Positions 1 to 12,533 are shown, numbered from the stretch's first letter. The stretch is 64,000 nucleotides of DNA from Erythrophleum ivorense (GCA_026724425.1 JAIUCV010000023.1:4464001-4528000), one strand, 5' to 3'. Program-made: numbers and translations. Notes: generated by a model not told the origin, from the sequence alone.

Positions 1-598
1 AGCCAACACAGTTGAGCTGAGTTGAAATTCATCGATTTCCCTCCCCCCCTGCGCACGAAATATATGCGGTGTTGGACACTTTTTACCGTTGCCAGAAATT
101 ATTTTTTGAAAATTAAACATTTTCAAATAGCCTTCCAGAATATCCACAATTTTAAGGTTTTGGTTATGAGTTCATGATGTAAATGTTTCTGGAAGTTGGT
201 CATCCATTTACTGGTAATTGCTAATCCATTTTTTTATTTTTATTATCTGATTTAATTTTCATTAATCCTCATGTTAGAAACCACCTAATGTTTAGAAACA
301 TCCTCATTAATATAATTAAATGTGGTCCAATGTCTCGCTACACTTGTGTCTATAAATACTGCATTGCTCACTGGGTTCGATGCGCCATAGCTACGGACAA
401 TATTCGAGCTGTTCTCTCCACTGCTTCTCTTCATCCCTAAGTTTTCATTTCTGCTATTCTGCCTCCTTGTAACATTGCAGAAGAATCTGTTCAATCCTGG
501 GCAGTGCCGTCTTGTGGCGGAATATCTTTTAAGGATAGTGTCCTTGTACACGGCTCAGATTTATTTCATTCTAACAAATTTCTTATTGGCAGCTAACA
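1..598 (+). repeat. 5' LTR of copia-1, partial
   Basis: This segment matches 5237-5828, so roughly 160 bp of its 5' end lie outside the window. It ends in CTAACA, the CA expected of an LTR. A TATAAATA box at 351-358 has its counterpart at 5581-5588 in the other LTR and is the likely U3 promoter. No clear initiator-Met primer binding site follows; the bases after 598 do not read as TGGTATCAGAGC. Confidence 0.9.
351..358 (+). promoter_or_regulatory. TATA box of copia-1 5' LTR
   Basis: The sequence is TATAAATA, conserved at the same place in the 3' LTR (5581-5588). It sits about 240 bp before the LTR end, a plausible U3/R position. Its activity is inferred only. Confidence 0.5.
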
Positions 599-610
599 AT
601 CTTGAGAGAT

Positions 611-1590
611 ATGAACTCACAACAAAACAATGCTCCTACTCCCAATGGCCCTGCTGGTGCTAGTATGGGTTCTACATCCTTCGGTCCATTTGCACTGCCT
701 CCGATGCCACTGTCTAGGCCACCACCTGATATTTCAAAAATAGAAATGTTCGATGGAAAATTTTTTTGAAGGTGGCAAGAACGTGTCTACCCTATCCTTG
801 ACCTACATGGAGTTGCTGTTGCATTCACACAGTCTGAGCCTCCGTTAGTTATTGACCAAAATCAAAGGATTGCTTGGGAATATGCCAACAAGGTATGCAG
901 AAATACCATCATTAATACTTTGTCTAATGATCTCTTCGATGTTTACTATGTGTACAAGGAAGCAAGCAAAATCTAGGAATTGCTAATTGCTAAATATACT
1001 GCTGAGGATGTTGGGAAGCAAAAGTTTGTTGTTGGAAATGACTATAGATAGGAGATGACCGAGGACAAGGATATTAAGCTGCAAATTAACGAGTACCATA
1101 AGCTGCTAGAAGAGTAGAGGGAAAAAAAATCAACTTACCTGACGAGTTTGTTGCTGAAATTTTGATTTAGAAGCTGCCTAAATCATGGAAAGACTACAAA
1201 TAACAACTGAAACACAAACAAAAGCAATTGCTGCTATCGAACCTAATCACTCACATCATAATCGAAGACACAAATCGAAAAGAGATGCAAGTTGCAAAAG
1301 GCAAAGAGATGGCCTTAAAAGCAAATTTGCTAGAGACAAAGCAGCACGGCAAGAGGTATGACTATAAAATAAAACCTGACTACAAGCCCAAGAGTTCTAA
1401 TCCCAAATTCAAAAAGAAAGGGAGTTGCTTTGTTTGTGGAAAACCAGGCCACCATGCTGCTCAATGTAGGAAGAGGGCAAGAAATGACAATCCTCCTAGG
1501 GCCAATCTGGTTCAAGGAGATGAAGAAAATGAAATCATTGTAGTGGTCATTTCTCAAGCTCTCTTAGTATCCAATGTGAAAAAATGGGTG
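611..1590 (+). pseudogene. gag: copia-1 gag with CCHC zinc knuckle (broken)
   Basis: Gag forms the particle and packages the element RNA. The ATG at 611 is 13 bp past the LTR and opens a Pro-rich N-terminus typical of plant copia gag. In-frame stops fall at 767-769, 974-976 and 1049-1051, and a frame change lies near 1120 at a run of A. The reading resumes in an open frame from 1228. That frame holds a C-X2-C-X4-H-X4-C knuckle (Cys67, Cys70, His75, Cys80 of the 1228-1725 frame; nt 1426-1467) preceded by a Lys-rich stretch. The knuckle is the RNA-binding nucleocapsid part. With this many breaks it is a pseudogene. Confidence 0.85.
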
Positions 1591-1830
1591 GTAGACTCTG
1601 GGGCTACCAAGCACATTTGTGCAAATCGTGAGATGTTTGCCTCCTATAATCCTACCAAGGAAGGAGAAGACCGTGTTTACCTTGCTGATTCCCGAACTGC
1701 AAGTTTTAGGAAAAGGAAAGGTTGAACTGAAACTCATATCTGGAAAACTTTGTCACTCAATGATGTTCTTTATGTGCCTGATGTTAGAGCCAATTTAATT
1801 TATGTAGCTCTATTGAGCAAACTGGGGTTA
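1591..1830 (+). pseudogene. copia-1 aspartic protease remnant
   Basis: Immediately after the knuckle the frame gives WVVDSGATKHI. D-S-G-A is the catalytic motif of retrotransposon aspartic proteases (Asp123 of the 1228-1725 frame, codon near 1594). The following part matches the usual pattern of the family, but the frame stops at 1725 and continues only in another frame toward the integrase. In an intact element this enzyme would cut the Gag-Pol polyprotein. It is inactive here because the polyprotein is interrupted. Confidence 0.8.
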
Positions 1831-1832
1831 AG

Positions 1833-2720
1833 GTGTCATTCGAATCTGAGAAGATCGTAATGACAAAGAATAATGTGTTTATAGGGAAGGGCTACACTCA
1901 GGGGCTATTTGTACTCAACATTGCTGATATGAATGATAATGCATCATCTTCTGCTTACTTGCCTGTCTTTATAGTTGATACTTTTGATATATGGCATGCT
2001 CGATTAGGACATGTTAGCAAGTCATATTTAAAGAAAATGCAAAAAGTTGGTTTAATTTCTGAAATTAAAAAATATTTCTAAACAAATGTGAAATTTGTGC
2101 AGAAGCTAAGTTAACCAAAAAGTCTCATTTTTCTGTACAAAGAGACTGAATTACTTAGCTTAATACATACTGATTTGAGTGATTTGAAACAAACTATGAC
2201 AAGAGGTGGCAAAAAGTATTGTGTAACTTTTATCAATGATTTTTCTAGATATACTAAAGTTTATTTATTGAGAAATAAAGATGAAACTTTTGATAAATTT
2301 CTTTTATACAAAGCTGAGGTAGAAAATCAATTAAATAAAAAGATTAAAAGGGTTAGATCAGATAGAGGAGGAGAATTTGTTTTATTTAATGACCTTTGTG
2401 AAAAAGAAGGAATAATTCATATAGTAACCCCTTCATATTCACCTGAATCAGATAGAGTAGCAGAAAGGAAAAATAGAACTTTAAAAGAAATGATGAATGT
2501 TATGCTTGTAAGTTCTTCTGCACCAGATAATTTATGGGGTGAAGCTTTATTATCTGCATATTTTTTACAAAATAAAATACCTTATAAAAAAACAAATAAG
2601 ACACCTTATGAATTATGGAAAGGATACACACCAAATTTAAAATATTTGAAAGTGTGGAGGTGTCTTGTAAAAGTTTAATTACTTGATCCTAAAAAGAGAA
2701 AAATTGGTTCTAAAACTTCT
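1833..2720 (+). pseudogene. copia-1 integrase: pre-integrase zinc region and DDE core (broken)
   Basis: The first part (1833-2081) has the GAG-pre-integrase signature WHARLGHVS and, in a shifted frame just after it, the Cys pair of the HHCC finger. The core runs 2160-2678. The first catalytic Asp is in HTDLSD (codon 2172-2174), the second in RSDRGGEF (codon 2361-2363) and the Glu in AERKN (codon 2463-2465). The Asp-Glu gap reads 33 residues where copia integrases usually have 35, so two residues may be lost. A stop at 2676-2678 separates the C-terminal part, which continues from 2727 with the FIGY motif common to this family. Integrase would insert the cDNA; this copy is dead. Confidence 0.88.
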
Positions 2721-3049
2721 GATTGCATGTTTATTGGATATGCTGAACATAGTGCATCATATAGATTTATAGTTTTGAAAAGTGATGTTCTTGATCATAA
2801 CACTATTATTGAAACCAAAGATGCAGAATTTTTTGAACATATTTTTCCTTTGAAAGTTCAATATACTTCTCAATTAGTAGAAAATTTTCCTTCTTCATCT
2901 AAAGTAAATGAAAGAGAAAATTTTGTTAAAAATTTGAGGAGAAGCAAAATACAAAGAAAAGAAACTTCTTTTGGAAATGATTTTTATACTTATATGTTAC
3001 AAGATGAGCCATCAAATTTCTCTGAAGCAGTTTCATCTTCCGATGTTCA

Positions 3050-3830
3050 TCTTTGGAAAGAAGCAATTAAAGCTTAGATAGATTCACTAAATCAAAACAA
3101 AACTTGGGTCTTGGCAGACTTGCCTCCGGGAGCAAGACCTATTGGTTGCAAGTGGGTTTTTAAAAGGAAATATAATCCTGATGGATCCATTGATAAATAT
3201 AAAGCAAGGCTAGTAGCTAAAGGATTTACTCAAAAATAAAATATTGATTATTTTGATACTTTTTCTCCGGTAACAAAAATTTCCTCTGTTAGAATTTTGA
3301 TTGCTTTAGCTTTAGCTTACAAGCTTTTTATTCATCAAATGGATGTTAAAACTACTTTTTTAAATGGTGATTTAGAAGAGAAAATTTATATGGTACAACT
3401 TGAAGGGTGTGTTGCTCCTGGACAAGAAAATAAAGTTTGTAAACTTGTTAAATCATTATATGGATTGAAACAAGCACTGAAACAATGGCATGAAAAACTT
3501 GATCAAGTCTTAACAAGTGATGGGTTTTCCACTGTTGAAGTAGAAAGATGTGTTTATACAAAAATTATGAATGATGGTTGTGTGATCATCTGTTTATATG
3601 TTGATGATATGTTTATTTTTGGTACAAGGATGAATGTTGTGATAGAAACTAAAATGTTTCTTTCTTCTAAATTTGATATGAAGGATATGGGTGAAGCAAA
3701 TGTGATATTAGGTGTTAAGATCATAAGGAGTGAAAATGATATTTTACTATCTCAAGAACATTATGTTGAAAAATTCTTAAAAAATTTGGATTCTTTGAAA
3801 AGATACCTGTGAGCACTCCTTATGACGCTA
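3050..3830 (+). pseudogene. copia-1 reverse transcriptase (broken)
   Basis: The RT begins with the WKEAI and CKWVFKRK signatures (3055-3165), followed by KARLVAKGFTQ. Stops interrupt it at 3075-3077 and at about 3237. The open part 3297-3812 has QMDVKTTFLNGDL, the SLYGLKQA motif and the catalytic YVDD box (residues 101-104 of that frame, nt about 3597-3608). YVDD intact shows that the polymerase core itself is not mutated, but the flanking stops make the protein impossible. The family copies element RNA into cDNA. Confidence 0.92.
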
Positions 3831-3978
3831 GCACCAAATTAGTCAAAAATAAGGGTGATTCGGTAGCTTAATCTACATATACACAAATTATTAGGAGTCT
3901 ATTGCATTTAATGAATTACACCCGACCTGATATAGCATATGCCGTGTGTAGATTGAGTATATAGCTTTAGATAGATTA

Positions 3979-4512
3979 ATGAGTTATCTGAAAGGTACCA
4001 TGAATTATGGTATCTGTTATAATGGACTTCTTGTTGTATTAGAAGGATACAGTGATGCTAACTGGATCTTAGATTCAAAAGAGACCAAATCTACTAGTGG
4101 CTATATATTCACTCTTGGTGGTGGTGCAGTAACCTGGAAATCAGCTCAACAAAATATTATAGCGAGATCCACTATGGATTCAGAGTTCATTGCTCTGGAG
4201 CTGGCTAGTAATGAGGCTGAGTGGTTGAAAAACTTCTTGGCAAATATTCCATTAGGTGAAAAACCAATACCATCAGTGTCATTACATTGTGATAGTCAAT
4301 CGGCAATAGCCATTACTAAAAATAAGACCTACAATGGAAAAAGTAGGCACATTCGTTTGAGACATAATATTATAAGACATCTGTTGAAAAATGAAGTTAT
4401 ATTGATCGATTTTGTAAAGTCAGATTTAAATCTGGTAGACCCTCTAACCAAACCTTTAGGGAAGAAACAAATTTTAGAAACATCGAGGGGGATGGGACTT
4501 AAGCCAGTTTAA
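3979..4512 (+). pseudogene. copia-1 RNase H (open segment)
   Basis: This 177-codon segment carries the copia RNase H pattern: GYSDANWILD with the first acidic residue, then STSGYIF, GGGAVTWKS, the SEFIAL Glu region and HCDSQSAI. It closes with the RHIRLRHNIIR basic stretch and the DPLTKPL end motif. It is open, but the upstream RT is broken and joined through stops near 3810-3970. The usual role is to remove RNA from the RNA-DNA hybrid during cDNA synthesis. The stop at 4510-4512 is probably the end of the ancestral polyprotein. Confidence 0.88.
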
Positions 4513-5064
4513 AAATTAACAGTGACGGTAACCCAACCTTTATGATTAGTGATCTGATGAAGGAGGTTCATATGGGTAAAAATAAGTCATTTATTAATTC
4601 TGCTAGCACTTTATTACTTTTAGTCTCTTCCTATGATATGGAAAAAGTGTTAGGATGCATTATTGGCGAGGCTGAGCAAAAGCTCTTAATGATTTCATAT
4701 TCCTTATGGATGGTGTGTTCATTGCAGTCACACTTGATGAAATCACCTATATGAATGTGGAGTGGGGCCGCTCCTATGAGATCATGGCAAAAATCTCTAG
4801 AGCATTCATTAAAACCAGGCACGCACACGACCATAGTTTAAAGCGCAAAATTGCGATAACAACGAAAATTATGGGGGTATAAATTAACTCTTAAGGCCTC
4901 TAGTATACAACGAAGAATTGTTGGTTCATAGAAGCTATAAGCTTCACCTATAATTTTTGTACTAAGCTTTATTAGTCTAGGAATGGTTCATAGTCCATAA
5001 GACACCATATTCGAAATGTTTATACTCATATTTATAACTTAAATAATAGTGATCTTTTGACACA
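4513..5064 (+). other. copia-1 3' untranslated region
   Basis: About 550 bp lie between the RNase H stop and the polypurine tract. Only short frames without domain signatures occur. I see no extra gene. Confidence 0.6.
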
Positions 5065-5076
5065 CATGTGGGGGAT
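5065..5076 (+). promoter_or_regulatory. Polypurine tract of copia-1
   Basis: The bases catgtgggggat immediately precede the 3' LTR. Their position and G-run match plant copia PPTs of the AAGTGGGAGAT type, which prime plus-strand DNA synthesis. Confidence 0.7.
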
Positions 5077-5828
5077 TATTAGAGAATATGTGTGTGTGTG
5101 TGTCAAAAGGGGAAGAGAAAAAGAGGAGTCCACATTGCTCAAACAATTAAAGGCCCAAGGGTATAAATATTAACATGTGATTATGAAAGAGCAAAATGGG
5201 CCTAGGAGGAGAATGGGCTCACGCGCACAAAAGGCTGAGCCAACACAGTTGAACTCAGTTGAAATTTGTCGATTCCCTCCCTGTGCGCAAAATATACGCG
5301 GTGTTGGACACTTTTTATCGTTGCCAGAAATTATATTTTGAAAATTAAATATTTTCAAATAGCCTTCCAAAATATCCACAATTTTAAGGCTTCGGTTATG
5401 AGTTCATGATGTAAATGTTTCTGGACGTTGGTCATCCATTTATTAGTAATTGCTAATCCTTTTTTATTTTTATTATCTGATTTAATTTTCATTAATCCTT
5501 ATGTCAGAAACCACTTAACGTTCAGAAACATCCTCATCAATATAATTAAATGTGGTCCAATGTCTCGCTGCACTTGTGTCTATAAATACCGCATTGCTCA
5601 TTGGGTTCGATGTGCTACAGCTACGAACAACATTCGAGCTATTCTTTCCACTGCTTCTCTTCATCCTTGAGTTTTCATTTTTGTTGTTTTGCCTCCCTGT
5701 AACATCGCAGAAGAATCCGTTCAATCCTAGAGAGTGCCGTCTTGTGGCAGAATATCTCTCAAGAATAGTGTCCTTGTACACGGCTCGGATTTATTTCATT
5801 CTAACAAATTTCTTATTGGCAGCTAACA
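5077..5828 (+). repeat. 3' LTR of copia-1
   Basis: The LTR is 752 bp. It begins TATTAG (probably decayed TGTTAG) and ends AGCTAACA. It holds a short TG microsatellite at 5090-5103 and the TATAAATA box at 5581-5588. From 5237 on it aligns with 1-598 with many substitutions and small gaps. Confidence 0.92.
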
Positions 5829-6610
5829 GGTCTAACCTCAAAACAAACCCAAAAGTTTTAATAAACCCATGGGAAAGAAGAGAAGAAGAAGGAGAAGTTT
5901 GTTAAGGAGAAATTAAGAAAATTCATACCTTTCACTTGCTTTTTCTTCTCCCTTTCTCTCCTCCCTTGTGCACCTCACTTTCTTGGTCTTTTCTCTAGTT
6001 TAGGGCAGAAATGAAATGAACCAAATGAGGAGAAGAGTGGGGTGTGGGGTATATATAGGTAGGGTTTAGAAATTGTTTCCAAAAAATTCCATTTATGTCC
6101 CTTAATCTTGGCATTTTCGTTTCTAGTTTGTTTTAGTTTCTTTTTTAGAACTATCTTTTTCATCATAAAATTTAGGTCCTTAATCTTATAAAATGCCTTT
6201 GGAATCACTCAAATTGGAGCTAAAACCTTCATGAATGAAAAGGTCAAAATTTGGATCAACTGTCATTAGAAAACATTCCCTAGAGGGATTTTAACTATCT
6301 CGGGGCTACCAATGATTTTCAGGGCCTTTGAAAACCCTGAAGAAGTCAAAATTTCCATTTAAAAAGCCCTCTTGTGAGTATTCCAAAATTTGTCCAAAAT
6401 TATGAAAATGCAATTACATTACGTAGCAATTTCATTAATTTTCGTCTTATCATTTTAACCTCTGTTTCAGGGTACCTCTAGCCTTTTAATTTCATTACTT
6501 AATGTCTAGATCATTACTCTAATTTTTCTGAACCTTAATCAATTCATTTCAGAGGACTTACTTTTAAAATGTATTTGTTTCCATTATTTTTATGAAAATC
6601 CGACACTACA
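5829..6610 (-). mobile_element. Family-1 LTR fragment E (U3 part, truncated)
   Basis: Read on the minus strand, this is the first ~780 bp of the same LTR family as A, B and C. It includes the TATA stretch (on plus, atatatagg at 6051-6059) and the AG-rich leader. The 5' terminus is at 6610 (TGTAGTGTC on the minus strand). The rest of the LTR is missing at 5829, exactly where copia-1 ends, so copia-1 probably interrupted it and the remainder lies left of the window. It is embedded in gypsy element H; the candidate right TSD is CTCAG at 6611-6615. Confidence 0.8.
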
Positions 6611-7188
6611 CTCAGCTAATGTTTTTAAGCACTTCTTGTTCAAGGAGAACTTTAGCTTTTGAAAACATAAGACTATAGTCATAGTTGTGATAACCATACC
6701 TAGATATGGGTTTTTGATGGTGTACAACCTTTCATTAAAGTGCTTCACAAACTCTTCTAAGGGTTTTATCCTTTTTTTTGATACATCCTTAAGAGTGCAA
6801 ATGCATTTAGGGTTAGATTTTTCTTATGGCAAATTGAGCCTGAAATCACTCAGCAAGTTAGCCAAAGCTACCAATCAAGTTATAAGGCAAGTTGTTGAAA
6901 CACATCCTAGCTTCATCTTTTAAATTTGTTAGGGAAACCTTGCATTAATATTCTTAGGATGCTCAAACTAAGTTCATTTGTATGGCAAAGTTTTGCAAAA
7001 GATGAATGAGGTTAGCTTTCTTGTCATACAACTTGATTATGACAAGTTTGTATCTCCTCAGAGGTCATTCCTTCTAGATTTCATCTATGAATAAAGAGTT
7101 ATTAAGTCCTTAGAAACTTATGTCTTCAAAGTAGTATACTTTAGAGGTATTTTTACTTTCTTACCTAAGAATGGTTTCCATCACAACC
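6611..7188 (-). pseudogene. gag: Gag fragment of gypsy element H (left piece)
   Basis: On the minus strand one frame gives KPLEEFVKHFNERL, the pattern of the Ty3/gypsy Gag core (retrotrans_gag family: a conserved Phe-X-X-Phe helix region). Just upstream is a stretch reading EARMCFNNLP, with stops nearby. It matches the usual order in that family, where the aromatic/Leu-Pro region precedes the EFV..F helix. The piece is bounded by solo LTR D1 on one side and fragment E on the other, and it lines up with the pieces at 10098-10491 and 18193-18550. H is therefore an older element split by later insertions. Too decayed for a lineage call. Confidence 0.6.
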
Positions 7189-10092
7189 TGTAAAAACCCT
7201 AATTCTTAATTACCATGATTAGGCTTAATACCATGATTAGCAATCATAAATCAAGGTCTACAGTCATTATGATTAATCAAAATAGAAAAAAGTGGGAAAA
7301 TTTGAATCTTGATCTCATTAGGGTTATTAAATAAGCAACCACCACTAATTGAATCCACAAGTGATCATAATTATCAATTAAGACCTGTGATTCATCGTAC
7401 TACTGATTTCAACTCACAAAACCTCTTATAAATATTTCCAAGTCATTATATGACATTATCATAGTAAATCTCAAGGTTTCTAGGTCAAAAATAAGAGTCT
7501 GGAAACCTCCGCCGTGACTTGGGTTTTTTCCGCCATGGCTAAGTTGGTTACTAGAACCTAAAAACTAAGTTTGGGAACTCCCACCATGACTTGGTACATT
7601 TGTGCCGTGGCATAAATGACTATTGTAACTCAAAACTAAAATTTTGCACCTTATGCCATGGCTTGGGTTTTCCATGCCAAGGCAGAGTGCTCTCGAGGAC
7701 CTACTGTTCACGTTTTCACTATTGCCACTGTGAGTTGGACCCTCGCCATAGTGAAATAATACCCTAGAACCTACTGTTGAAAATTTCTCGATTCACGTCG
7801 TGGCGAGCTATACCTACATTGCAGTAAAACTAGCTATTGGAACACTTATCCCCTGATTCCCTTGACTTACACTGTGGTTGGAAATTTTGCACCACGGCGA
7901 GGTTGCTCTTTGTTACCTTTCTAGGCAACTTTTCATTTTGTACCGCAGTGAGACACCTCACGCTGCGACACTCCTCATCTTTGCCTGAGACTTGGCCGTG
8001 ACTTAGCCTATTTTGGCCATGACATAACCCTTTTCTGCACCTACACTTCTAAAATTTTATCCCATACACTCTAGCTTTCCTTTTAACAACACTCTAGGGC
8101 CACTCTACCTTAATTTGTGGGGCTTTAATGACATTAATCTACCTAATTTACCTAACACACCTATCATTACCAATTCAAGACTTGGGGGTTGATTCCTACT
8201 CATCACACTATCATGCATCAGTAAATTCATGAGGTATTGACAGCATCAAGATCAATAAGCTTATAATATTATCATTTATGGAGATATAAAAGCATGCTCT
8301 CAAAAGTCATACTAAAGAGGTTCCATATTAGATATAAATAATTACATATACTATTTACCAGATTTGTATAAGGCCTAACTCCTTATTAGATACATCATGG
8401 GTTATCAAAACACAAAATACCTACAGCTGGCAATAAGATTACATGATGATGATGCTATATAAAAGAACAACAAAATCAACATCTGCTCTAAATTAACTCA
8501 ACCCAAGTGTAGCTTCCCATACTAGGCCTCAGCTCATGGAAGAGTATCCACTTACTTTTCTTTATCCTTACCCGAAGAGCCATCACCTGAAAGTATTGTT
8601 CCACAAAATGAGGTGAGATGTAAATCTTAGTAGCCAAAGACAAATTCCATTTATATATTCCAATTTGATTAACATATATGCATGAAATCAGATAAGCATA
8701 AAAAAATATACCAGTCATATTAGCAGATGAAATAATTAGGCTATTAGTGACTATTATCCTATACTAGCAATCACATATCCACATGTTAAAGGCTATTAAC
8801 ATCGAGAGAGGCTCATCCACTGCACCAACTCCCCAATGAGTACAACTTGGGCTCAATGCATATAAAGGTCTAATCATAACCTAATGCCCGATCGAAGTAT
8901 AATGTACAGGTGGCAACTGCACCACAGCTCCATCATGGACTTACAAGATCCAATTACAATATATCAAATAGCCAATCATTCATTTAGCATTCAAAATCAT
9001 ACATATGCAATAGATATAAAATTAAAGTAGACAGATGCATGAATTTAACATTTAACCCTGGTTACCTCACTTGTAGACAATTCCTTGAAAGCCAATAACA
9101 ATGTTATTCAGCCTATGAACATAAAGTCAAACCATTACCATTCTTATTCATCAATTTATAGCAGAAAAAAAGTACCTAAAGAATTAAAATACTAATGGCT
9201 ACCTAGAGGACACTAACCCAACAACTACAAGTCTCTAATTTCGGATTTGATTGTTCTCACACCAGTAACTTCAGAATATCACTTCAAATTCTAGGTAAAT
9301 TTGCATAAAATTAATATCCATACTATAAATCAATTATGGGGTCTTAAACTAACAAAAAATGAATCAAAATAAGGAGATTATACTTACTTAGCAACACTCC
9401 TGGCCTCAATCTCTGAAAATCCACCATGGAAACACCAAACAACAAGTTTTAGTTATAGGTGGAAGATGAAAATGCTCCAAATGAGAAACAAATTAGTTCA
9501 AATTGAAGAGGAAGAAGAGAGGATTAAGTTATATATCGATTACCTTAGCTAAATCTTGCTTTAGGAGTAGGAAATGATAGAATTTTGTTGCTAACCCTAG
9601 CCTCCCCTTTGGACCTCCAAAATTGTCCTTTCCTTCTTGTATTTTTTGCAAAATAGAAGGGGAAGGATGAAGTAAAATTAGGGTTTAAATGAGTTATAGG
9701 CTGACCTAAAGGCCCAAAATCCAAGTGGGTTTAGTCATATGCTTGTTGGCCTTGGATTATAAGATTACATGGGTCATATATGAGAGTTAGGCCTAGTTAA
9801 AAGGGTCTATTAACATTTGGGTTTGCACAAATAAATATTGGGCCTCTAAGAAATGGAATTAAACCTCTCTAAGGCTAAGATTAGGCTTCTACACTTAAAG
9901 CAATAATTAAATTAATTATAAAGCCCAATCTAATGTACCCCTTCTCTTAATTAATTTTCCTAAGTAAACTCATATTAACAATTTATTTCTCCATAAGTTC
10001 TACCTCTCCTTTCCACTCACTTAGTTTTACTAATTACCTAGATTAATTCTCTAATCATCATAATTAGTTTTAATTAATTTCGGAGTGTTACA
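7189..10092 (-). mobile_element. Family-2 solo LTR D1
   Basis: Complete LTR-like unit of 2904 bp on the minus strand. On plus it begins TGTAAAAACCC and ends GTGTTACA, the same ends as D3. The flanking 5-mers are CAACC (7184-7188) and TAACC (10093-10097), a TSD with one difference. No internal retrotransposon sequence accompanies it, so it is best read as a solo LTR left by recombination. It carries the family's GC-motif block at about 7510-8030 (pairs of gccatgg and ccgtgac words). The small open frames inside have no domain signature and are shadows of non-coding LTR. Confidence 0.85.
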
Positions 10093-10097
10093 TAACC

Positions 10098-10491
10098 TAT
10101 TTTTCTCTCTGAACTCATTGCTCTTCCAATATCCTTCTCAACTCTCATGGAACTTCACTATTCCTTCTATGTACTCTCTAACCTCACTTATTGTTCAATA
10201 AGCATTACTTTAATTAAGGTTTATGATCTTGCTTGCCTTTAGGTGAGCAATGGCTTATGAGGAGCTTCTAGTTTTACCATTGTTATGACTTCTGTAAGAA
10301 GCATCTTCTACAGTTTCTTCTTTCTCTAAGGACCCATAGTCTATTTTGTCCTCTTTTATGCTTTCTTTTATGACTTCCATAGGAAGCACCTTTTACACTT
10401 GCCTCATTCCCCTACTTGTTCAGAATCAGCTAACTTGAGATCTCCCTTATTGGCATAACTTATTTGTAGCATAGATACCTATTATAGCTGG
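10098..10491 (-). pseudogene. Middle gag fragment of gypsy element H
   Basis: This stretch lies between the TSDs of D1 and B and belongs to the same interrupted element as 6611-7188 and 18193-18550. I see no clean domain signature here; assignment rests on position. A central spacer region of a gypsy gag often shows little motif conservation. Confidence 0.4.
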
Positions 10492-11212
10492 TGTAACACC
10501 ATAGATTTCTTCCTTTGCCTCATGCTAATTTTAAGTCTCATGCCAAGCATTACATAGGGAAGCAAGAAAAATAGCATCAAAATATTAAGTTTTCTTGCGT
10601 TGTGCTATGTGTAACACCTGGTTCTCTGAAAACAAGATAAAACATGAAAAACGTAAAGTATAGTTTCTCCGTAAACAAATGAAACTCATCGATACAAAAG
10701 GAAGTCCCCTAAAATGATGTAGTTAATGTATTAAAAAATTTGGAAAGTATTCTAGACTCCTAAAAATGAGAATCTCAGGCTCAGACGAAAAGAAAACCGA
10801 AGCTAGAATGAAGAAATAATTTCTTATGAAAAGCTTACGAAATGTAATGGCATTTTTACAATTTTGAGTAAATTTTGGAATTTACACAGGAGGGCTTTTT
10901 AAATAAAATTTTTGAGTTCCTCAAGGTTCTTAGAGGCCCTGAAAACCATGGGAAGGCCCGGGATAGCTAAAGCCCCTCCGGTGGACATTTTCCAACGTCA
11001 GTGTACCCGAACTTTGACGGATTCATTCGGGAAGGTTTTAACTCTTAGTTGAGAGATTCCAAAGACATTTTACTAAATTAGAAATCTAAATTTCATAATG
11101 GAAAAGACGGTTCTCAAAAAGGAGCTAAAGCGAAGAAGAAACAAAAATGCCAAAAATGAAGGGCAGAATGAGAATTTTTGAAAAGTGTAACTTCCTCCCA
11201 CCTATATATATG

Positions 11213-11222
11213 ATGTGCCCTT
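11213..11222 (+). promoter_or_regulatory. TATA box in family-1 LTR A
   Basis: The sequence tatatatatg follows a pyrimidine-rich tccca-cc stretch. The equivalent position is TATA-rich in C (30084-30092), B (17591-17600, minus) and E (6051-6059, minus). Conservation across four copies supports a true LTR promoter; activity is not shown. Confidence 0.55.
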
Positions 11223-12533
11223 CTTTTCCCTTCATGTTGCATGACCAAGTTCTGCCCAAAACCAGAGGAAAATCCTAAGGAGAGTGGTGCATAAGAGGAA
11301 GGCAAAAAGGAAGAGAAATTAAAGGCTTAAGGAATGGAAATTTAGTAGTTTTTCATGCTCTTTCTCTTCCAAACCTCTTCTCCTTCATTCTCCTTTATTT
11401 CCTATGATTATAATGAAGTATATGGATCTATTTTAAAGGAGAAATTGAGGGAAAAATCTGGATTTGAAGAGAGGAGCTCAAAGAACACAAGATTCAAGTG
11501 AGAAAAAGCAAGAAAGCAAGGTAAATCTTGCATTCCATGGTAGCTACTCCTCCCCCTTTCTCCTCCATATTTCGCCCTATGTATGTAGATGCTAGAGGGC
11601 TGAAATTTTGAAGGGAACCAAGGGTGAATTCCATGAATTTAAGGGAGGAGAGTAAGAATATGCAAAGAAATTCAAGAAAAAGCCATGGATTTTCAAGGTA
11701 GCAAACCTAGGGTTTCATGGGTTCCCTTGAAAATCTGATTTGATATAATTATTTCTAGGCCTAAATGAATGTTTAAATGAGTTCCTAAGATCCCTAGGAG
11801 CCTCCCCATATGCATCTTCCATGTAGAAACCAAAGCAAACTCCATAGAGGCCAAAAGGAGACATAGGCTCGGCCTCAAGGGGATGAGACACCTAGGGAGA
11901 GTTTTAAATTTTTTTCAAGTCCATTTTTGAGTCATATATGATGAATGAAAATGAGGTGAGGCCTTGGGAAAAATTTAGAACCTATAAAAAGTGAGTTGGT
12001 GCTTTATGTTCCATATTATGACCTAAAGAAGCAATATGCAGTTAGGCTCTTGGTTTTAATTGTGTGATGAATCCAAGAGGCTTAAAAGGAGTCAATTATA
12101 TTTGAAAGGCAAGAATGGAGCCTAGAATTTATTTGAGGAGTGTTGCTTCATTAGGTACAATTATGGAACCATAATAAGGTTTATAGATCAAGCTAGAGTT
12201 CAAGCAAGTGTGTGGCCTTAGAATTAATTCCATGAACCTAATTGGCTTCCATAAATTGTGTTTAGGCTAAGAGAAATCATCTCCACACTTTTATGTGTGT
12301 GTGGTCGAAAAAGGGAGCTTGCCTTCAAGGGAAAAGTGTGTAATTGTATCCAAGGTAGCTCTCTCCACCTTCTCTCATACATGGATGTGTGCTTAGCTTG
12401 TCTTAGAATGTGTGTATGTGTATTATCAAGTCATGAAAAGTATGATAGCATGATTTCATATGCCATGGTTTTATGATGACATATTATGTTTTATATAAAG
12501 TTTATGATGTGTGCTTAGGTTTGCTTGAGTGTA

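Larger units (their letters stand above)
1..5828 (+). mobile_element. Ty1/copia retrotransposon copia-1, 5' end cut by window edge
   Basis: Two related LTRs (1-598 and 5077-5828) flank a decayed internal region. Its domain order is gag, zinc knuckle, protease, integrase, reverse transcriptase, RNase H, and integrase before RT defines Ty1/copia. The internal region carries several in-frame stops and frame changes, so the element cannot make its own proteins. The LTRs differ at many positions, mostly transitions, which points to an old insertion. The right end abuts a reverse family-1 LTR fragment (5829-6610), so copia-1 most likely jumped into that LTR. The left TSD is outside the window; the right candidate is GGTCT at 5829-5833. 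Confidence 0.93.
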
